DNA of 10,340 nt from Ruthenibacterium lactatiformans (GTDB lineage Bacteria > Bacillota > Clostridia > Oscillospirales > Ruminococcaceae): positions 1-10,340 of the forward strand of contig NZ_JXXK01000055.1 of NCBI RefSeq assembly GCF_000949455.1. Reading direction: 5' to 3'. This document shows positions 6,751 through 10,340 of the stretch, one piece after another. The notes under the pieces were generated by a model that saw nothing but the letters and a program-made list of their open reading frames with translations, was not told where the DNA came from and did no database searches. Numbering within the stretch: the stretch's first letter is position 1; each line of letters starts with the position of its first letter. A program made the translations under genes and the position numbers.

Positions 6751-7650
6751 TCAGCGCATCGAAAGTTCCTCAATGTAATCGTTATACCATTGTACGGCAG
6801 TTCTGGCCGTCCTGCGAAGCTGCATGCCCTTTCCGGCCAGCAGTACAAGGCGGTTGTCCGCTTCTCCCTGCCAGGGCGTCAGACGAACCTCCGGCCCGGT
6901 GCAGTCGACGTAAAAGATGCCCTCCGGCACGCGTACAAAGCCTTTGATACGCCATGTTTCTCCCGCAAGCTGTACAAGGCACTTTTGCAGTGCCGCAAGG
7001 GGCATCGTGGGACGGATCTGCAGCACCGCTTTTTGCAGGGTGATATCCGGCATGTCCAATACCTCATCCACATCCACATCCGGTACGATCAGGGAAAGCC
7101 ATTCCGGCTCGAACCGTCCGAACTGCGTGCGGCGGATGCGGGCCGCCGGGTTGGCGCGCAGGATAAGCGCTTTTGCTTCAGCGCACTGCGCTTCGGTGGC
7201 AAGGTCTGTTTTGTTCAGAAGCACGAGACTGGAGACAGCAAGCTGCCGGGGGCACGCCCGGGCAGTAGAGAAAACCTTTTCAAGCCGCGCGGCATCTGCG
7301 ACGCACACGCTGCCCTGGTAGGAAACAGCGGGAAATTGGGCCAAAACCCGGCGCACGTTGGTGGGGTCGGCCAAGCCGCTGGCTTCCACGAGCGCAACAT
7401 CCGGTGCATCCGCGGCCGCCTGCTCCAGCGCGGCCTCAAATTGGTCCAAACGGCAGGCGCAGAAAATCGAGCCGTTGCTGATCTCATCCAACGCCGCGTC
7501 CAGCTCCCGCAGCAGCGTGCCGTCCACGCCGGCGCGTCCGAATTCGTTGATGATGAGCCGCAGCCGCCGGCCGGCAAACTGCCGGGCAAAATTTTTGAGG
7601 AAAGTGGTTTTCCCTGCACCCAAAAAACCGGTGATGAGATACAGTTCCAT
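6751..7650 (-). CDS. CobW/G3E family GTPase (metal-cofactor chaperone)
   Basis: This 299-aa cytosolic protein has the G3E GTPase layout: a Walker A loop GFLGAGKTT (residues 8-16), the NEFG switch I region (35-38), the VEASGLADP Walker B region (88-96), NKTD guanine specificity (146-149), and a CobW C-terminal domain from about residue 205 with a WRIKGFV signature. G3E proteins use GTP to deliver metals (Zn, Ni, Co) or to protect and insert metal cofactors, including B12 in the MeaB/ArgK branch. The usual CxCC metal-binding motif is altered to C64-A-C66-R67, so the third Cys is missing and metal handling may differ. The start at 7650 has AAAGG about 10 bases upstream. It follows the radical SAM gene by 32 bases and is certainly co-transcribed in view of the spacing. 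Its partner is likely the corrinoid or radical SAM enzyme of this cluster, by inference only. Confidence 0.88.
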   Translation of the reverse strand: MELYLITGFLGAGKTTFLKNFARQFAGRRLRLIINEFGRAGVDGTLLRELDAALDEISNGSIFCACRLDQFEAALEQAAADAPDVALVEASGLADPTNVRRVLAQFPAVSYQGSVCVADAARLEKVFSTARACPRQLAVSSLVLLNKTDLATEAQCAEAKALILRANPAARIRRTQFGRFEPEWLSLIVPDVDVDEVLDMPDITLQKAVLQIRPTMPLAALQKCLVQLAGETWRIKGFVRVPEGIFYVDCTGPEVRLTPWQGEADNRLVLLAGKGMQLRRTARTAVQWYNDYIEELSMR

Positions 7651-7682
7651 TATATCGCGCCTTTCTTAGCTGAAAAGAGGCT

Positions 7683-8642
7683 CTAGACCTCCCATTCCGT
7701 TTTTTGCAGCAGCGCACGGGCCTGCTCTGTGGAGAACCCGCGGTTGAGGCGCGTTTCCAGCGAATTGTCGCGCGGGTTCACGCCGCATTCTGCATAAATC
7801 TGGTTTGCACCGGCCATCAGGCAAAGCTCATCCGGCTCATGTACGCACATAGCGCGCGGCGGCCGGGCGGTGAGCGTGGTAACGGCGCAGATCTTGGCAA
7901 GCTGCGCGGCCGATATCTCGCCCTGCGAGCCCAACGGCGTACCGGGCACGGCAATGCGCTTCATCACGGCCATCACTCCCACGGGGTAATCACGGATGCG
8001 CAGCATTTCGTCGACCAGTTCCTGATGCGTGTGCTCCGGCCCGATCGGTTCTACACAATAATACAGCTCCAGCCCTGCCCCGCGCACGACATCCATCGTG
8101 CGGATGCGCGCCTGCGGACGTGCATTCGTGTCGGTGCCCTCCCGCAGACGGTGGATATGGTACACACCAGTGAATCCCGCCTCTTTCAGGGCTGCAGCAT
8201 AGGCCGGACCAAAATCCCCCACATTGGCAACAAGGCGCATCTGCGGGGGCAGCACTGCGCGCACTGCCCTGCCGTATGCCAGAAATTTTTCCTGGGGGAA
8301 TTCCGCAGTCGTCATCAAAAACAGGTCTTCGATCCCGCTGGCAGCCAGCTCACGCGCCAATTCCACCGTCTCTTCCAGCGTTTTGATGCAGGCTGGCTGG
8401 CCCCTGCGCGCGTCTGCGGCAAGGCTACAGAATTTGCAGTTGACGCCACAGGCCTGGGCGTCAATACCGATCTGCGCAAAAATAACGCCACGGCCACGGA
8501 ACGCTGTGCGCGCATACGCATTGGCCGCACCCAGCAGTGCATAATATTCCGCACTGCCGGTGGCCACCTCCAACAGGCGCAGTGCGTCCTGCCGCTCCAG
8601 CAGCGCGCCTGAGCCTGCTTTGGCAAGAATATCCTCTATCAT
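7683..8642 (-). CDS. BioB-like radical SAM protein
   Basis: This 319-aa protein carries the radical SAM [4Fe-4S] motif C65-x3-C69-x2-C72 (ACGVNCKFCSLA) in a BioB/ThiH/HmdB-type TIM barrel. The second half shows YYCVEPIGPEHT, corresponding to the BioB strand with a cluster-ligand Cys, and a C-terminal LMAGANQIYAECGVNPRDN stretch like the BioB 'FMAGANSIF' region. It cannot be ordinary biotin synthase with certainty: the segment aligning with BioB's second cluster-ligand Cys reads FLMTTAEF, without Cys, and no bio genes are adjacent. The start at 8642 (MIEDILAK) has GGAGTG 7-8 bases upstream; the open frame to 8693 runs back into the hairpin at 8674-8706 and is rejected. It precedes the GTPase gene by 32 bases. 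Context suggests a role tied to the corrinoid/UROD methyl-transfer genes upstream, such as making or modifying a cofactor; the substrate is unknown. Confidence 0.85.
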   Translation of the reverse strand: MIEDILAKAGSGALLERQDALRLLEVATGSAEYYALLGAANAYARTAFRGRGVIFAQIGIDAQACGVNCKFCSLAADARRGQPACIKTLEETVELARELAASGIEDLFLMTTAEFPQEKFLAYGRAVRAVLPPQMRLVANVGDFGPAYAAALKEAGFTGVYHIHRLREGTDTNARPQARIRTMDVVRGAGLELYYCVEPIGPEHTHQELVDEMLRIRDYPVGVMAVMKRIAVPGTPLGSQGEISAAQLAKICAVTTLTARPPRAMCVHEPDELCLMAGANQIYAECGVNPRDNSLETRLNRGFSTEQARALLQKTEWEV

Positions 8643-8673
8643 ATGAAACACTCCCAACCGGCAGCTCCTGCAA

Positions 8674-8706
8674 AAAAGCGGCGGACAACGCACATCCGCC
8701 GCTTTT
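8674..8706 (-). terminator. Intrinsic terminator or attenuator between the UROD-thioredoxin and radical SAM genes
   Basis: AAAAGCGGCGGA (8674-8685) pairs perfectly with 8695-8706, a 12-bp stem with a 9-nt loop. On the minus strand it ends in six Ts. It lies 51 bases after the stop of the UROD-thioredoxin gene and only 31 bases before the radical SAM ATG, leaving no room for a promoter between hairpin and start, so some readthrough or a promoter upstream of the hairpin is implied. Confidence 0.8.
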
Positions 8707-8756
8707 CCCGACAGGAAAGCCGTAAATCTTAAAATGTACGCCCGTCCGGGCTGCTT

Positions 8757-10115
8757 TTACAGCACCTCGCGGACAGCGGCCTCCAGCTCTTCCTTGCTGG
8801 GAATGATGGAAGAAAATTTCAGTTTGCCGTTGATATAGATGCTGGGCAGGTTTTTCACACCCATCTTTTTACAGCGCGCAATATTTTCCTTGAGCGTGAA
8901 TTTGTATTCCACCATATCAATGGCGTCCCCGAAGGTGTCCTTTGCAACATTGGCCGCGCCCATCATATAGGTGCAGGCCGCACATGTGGCGGAATCAAGC
9001 GTAAACACCTCTATGAGCGGACGGGGCAGATTTTCGTAATCCGGCAGCTCCACCGCAATGTCGTCCTCGGCGGCCACATAATTCTTCACCATCTCCCGGA
9101 CGGCTTCCGTTTCAAGCACAGCCTGTGCAGCGCCGATGGTGTTTTCCACAGGTACGGCATAGGGCATATCACAGCCCGGCGCGACAATGAAGTTTTTATA
9201 TTCCGGCAGCTGGGCCAGAAGATCCGCCACGAATTTCATATTATCCTGCTGCGTGCCGTGAAGCATGATGGACGTAAGCGGGATATTGCCGCCGATGGCC
9301 ACATTGTATTTATCGCAGATGGCCTTGGCTGCAAGGATATCCACATTTTCGTCCACAGAAATAGAATCCGGCGCGGTGCGGCACATCACCTCGATATTGC
9401 GGGTGGCATTGCCGCACACAAAAAAGGAAGAGAACGCCTGTTTTTCTTCACGCAGATAGCGGAACAGTTCAGTGTAGGGTGCGGAGAGGAATTCTTCAAA
9501 GTGATCCGACGAGATCTGAGAGACCAGAGGGTCCACTACGGCAATCACATCCATACCTGCGTCCAGGTAAAGATCGCTCATGCGCTTGGCACAGTCCGCA
9601 CAGAAGCCCAGCAGGTCCTTCACATAGTCCTCGTCGTCGAACATATCCATGAAGATATCATTGCCGCGCAGATGGCTGGCCAGTGTGAACGGCCCGCACA
9701 GCAGCCCATAAAGGGCGGTGGTATCTCCCACGGCCTCTTTCATGCGGCGCATGGCCGAAAGCACCATGGGCATGCGTCCGCTTTCGGCTGTGGGAAGCGT
9801 GCAGCGGCAAGGCACCGTCATCGTGTCGGCCAGAGGATGCGAAGAAACGGAGGGCGGGCAGTCGTCGGCCCACACCAGCCCGCAGCCCAGTACCTCGGCC
9901 TCCAGCTGAAGATCGAATACAACGGGCTGTCCGTCCGGCTTGTACAGCCGGTTCACTTCCAGCAAAGCACGGACGAGCGTCTCCTCGTCTGTGAGGACCT
10001 GTGTGGCGGTGGCACCCACCAGCGCGCCCGCGTGGACGCCTGCAAAGGGGACCCACGGCGCGCGCGGAGTAGGTTCGTGGCGCAGCGTTTGAAAAATCAG
10101 TTCTTTTCCGGTCAT
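8757..10115 (-). CDS. UROD/MtaA-like methyltransferase fused to a C-terminal thioredoxin-like domain
   Basis: The protein is 452 aa from 10115 (458 aa from 10133; residues below are numbered from 10133). Residues 1-350 form a UROD-superfamily barrel of the MtaA/MtbA/CmuA type, which moves methyl groups between a corrinoid protein and a thiol cofactor. Its SFFVCGN segment has C240 and the VAPGC segment has C321, matching two of the three zinc ligands of MtaA/MtbA, but the His of HxCG is F238. Residues about 370-458 form a thioredoxin-like domain with a C384-AA-C387 motif (DSATCAACTYMMG) and the cis-Pro loop NLPSIYING. MtaA-type proteins alone are about 340 aa. The ATG at 10115 is preceded by GGGAG at 7 bases; the ATG at 10133 overlaps the corrinoid stop (ATGA), so both starts are plausible. 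It follows the corrinoid protein gene directly, its probable methyl-transfer partner. Confidence 0.88.
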   Translation of the reverse strand: MTGKELIFQTLRHEPTPRAPWVPFAGVHAGALVGATATQVLTDEETLVRALLEVNRLYKPDGQPVVFDLQLEAEVLGCGLVWADDCPPSVSSHPLADTMTVPCRCTLPTAESGRMPMVLSAMRRMKEAVGDTTALYGLLCGPFTLASHLRGNDIFMDMFDDEDYVKDLLGFCADCAKRMSDLYLDAGMDVIAVVDPLVSQISSDHFEEFLSAPYTELFRYLREEKQAFSSFFVCGNATRNIEVMCRTAPDSISVDENVDILAAKAICDKYNVAIGGNIPLTSIMLHGTQQDNMKFVADLLAQLPEYKNFIVAPGCDMPYAVPVENTIGAAQAVLETEAVREMVKNYVAAEDDIAVELPDYENLPRPLIEVFTLDSATCAACTYMMGAANVAKDTFGDAIDMVEYKFTLKENIARCKKMGVKNLPSIYINGKLKFSSIIPSKEELEAAVREVL

Positions 10116-10129
10116 ATGCAGTCTCCCGT

Positions 10130-10340
10130 TCATGCGGAGGCGCGGCAGAGAGCGACGGCGGCGTCGGCGGCGCTGGCGGCGTCGGCGGTGTATTTGTCCG
10201 CGCCGATCTGCTCACAGAAAGCCTCGGTGACAGGCGCGCCGCCAACCATGATCTTCACCTTGTCGCGGATGCCCGCTTCCTCGGCCTTTTTCACAACTTC
10301 TTCCATCATGCCCATGGTCGTCGTCAGCAGCGCCGAGCAG
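10130..10340 (-). CDS. MtbC-type corrinoid (B12-binding) protein, C-terminal end (5' partial)
   Basis: Seventy codons of the end of a gene that starts beyond the right edge. The protein reads SALLTTTMGMMEEV, then KIMVGGAPVTEAFCEQIGAD and a YTADAASAADAAV tail. This is the characteristic end of the B12-binding domain in methanol/methylamine-type corrinoid proteins (MtaC, MtbC, MttC and their acetogen homologues): the S-x-LLTTTM helix and the GGAPVT...IGAD.Y..DA segment surround the dimethylbenzimidazole tail of the cofactor. The DxHxxG motif that ligates cobalt is outside the window. The frame has no start in the window; the ATG at 10315 is internal. Its TGA (10132-10130) overlaps the upstream ATG of the UROD-thioredoxin gene, so the two are one transcript. 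It carries a methyl group on cobalt, but the methyl donor enzyme is not in view. Confidence 0.88.
   Translation of the reverse strand, partial: CSALLTTTMGMMEEVVKKAEEAGIRDKVKIMVGGAPVTEAFCEQIGADKYTADAASAADAAVALCRASA

Noticed and set aside
8643..8693. Upstream start at 8693 for the radical SAM gene.
   Set aside because: It would place the N terminus within the terminator hairpin and has no ribosome binding site; ATG 8642 has GGAGTG in place.
9658..10245. A 195-codon minus-strand frame with a Pro/Thr-rich start.
   Set aside because: It overlaps the corrinoid and UROD-thioredoxin genes in another frame and has shadow-like Arg/Ala/Pro composition.

Overview
The window looks like the chromosome of an anaerobic Bacillota, most likely class Clostridia of the gut or acetogen type. 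This is inferred from strong AGGAG-like ribosome binding sites, many U-tailed intrinsic terminators, and the gene set: corrinoid protein, UROD-family methyltransferase-like proteins, a BioB-like radical SAM enzyme, a CobW GTPase, an AraC regulator and Gfo/Idh/MocA oxidoreductases. No rRNA, tRNA, CRISPR array or intact mobile element is visible.

Layout. (1) 1-265 (+): the C-terminal end of a Gfo/Idh/MocA oxidoreductase. (2) 266-1742: about 1.5 kb with no convincing gene but with two good terminator hairpins (631-679, 1092-1128) and a coaxial nested palindrome (1509-1566). It is probably decayed DNA. (3) 4105-1743 (-): a two-gene operon of an aminopeptidase P (596 aa) and a 191-aa protein matching only the C-terminal half of EutH-type ethanolamine permeases, joined by an ATGA stop/start overlap. 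(4) 5383-4268 (-) and 5522-6292 (+): a divergent pair of a UROD-superfamily protein and an AraC-type regulator, each closed by a strong terminator. (5) 6420-6750 (+): the first about 20 codons of another Gfo/Idh/MocA oxidoreductase, with a good ribosome binding site, cut off abruptly, followed by unrecognised sequence. (6) 10340-6751 (-): the end of a MtbC-type corrinoid protein, a UROD/MtaA-like protein fused to a thioredoxin-like domain, then, past a terminator-like hairpin, a BioB-like radical SAM enzyme and a CobW/G3E GTPase.

The most interesting part is region 6. Corrinoid protein plus UROD-type methyltransferase is the core of corrinoid-dependent one-carbon transfer. Here the methyltransferase carries a CxxC thioredoxin module, and the His of the usual HxCG zinc motif is replaced by Phe. 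It lies upstream of a radical SAM enzyme and a metallochaperone-like GTPase. I infer a variant methyl-transfer or cofactor-handling system; its substrate cannot be read from the sequence. The window also shows signs of gene decay: a truncated oxidoreductase, a half-length EutH, and a long gene-free stretch.
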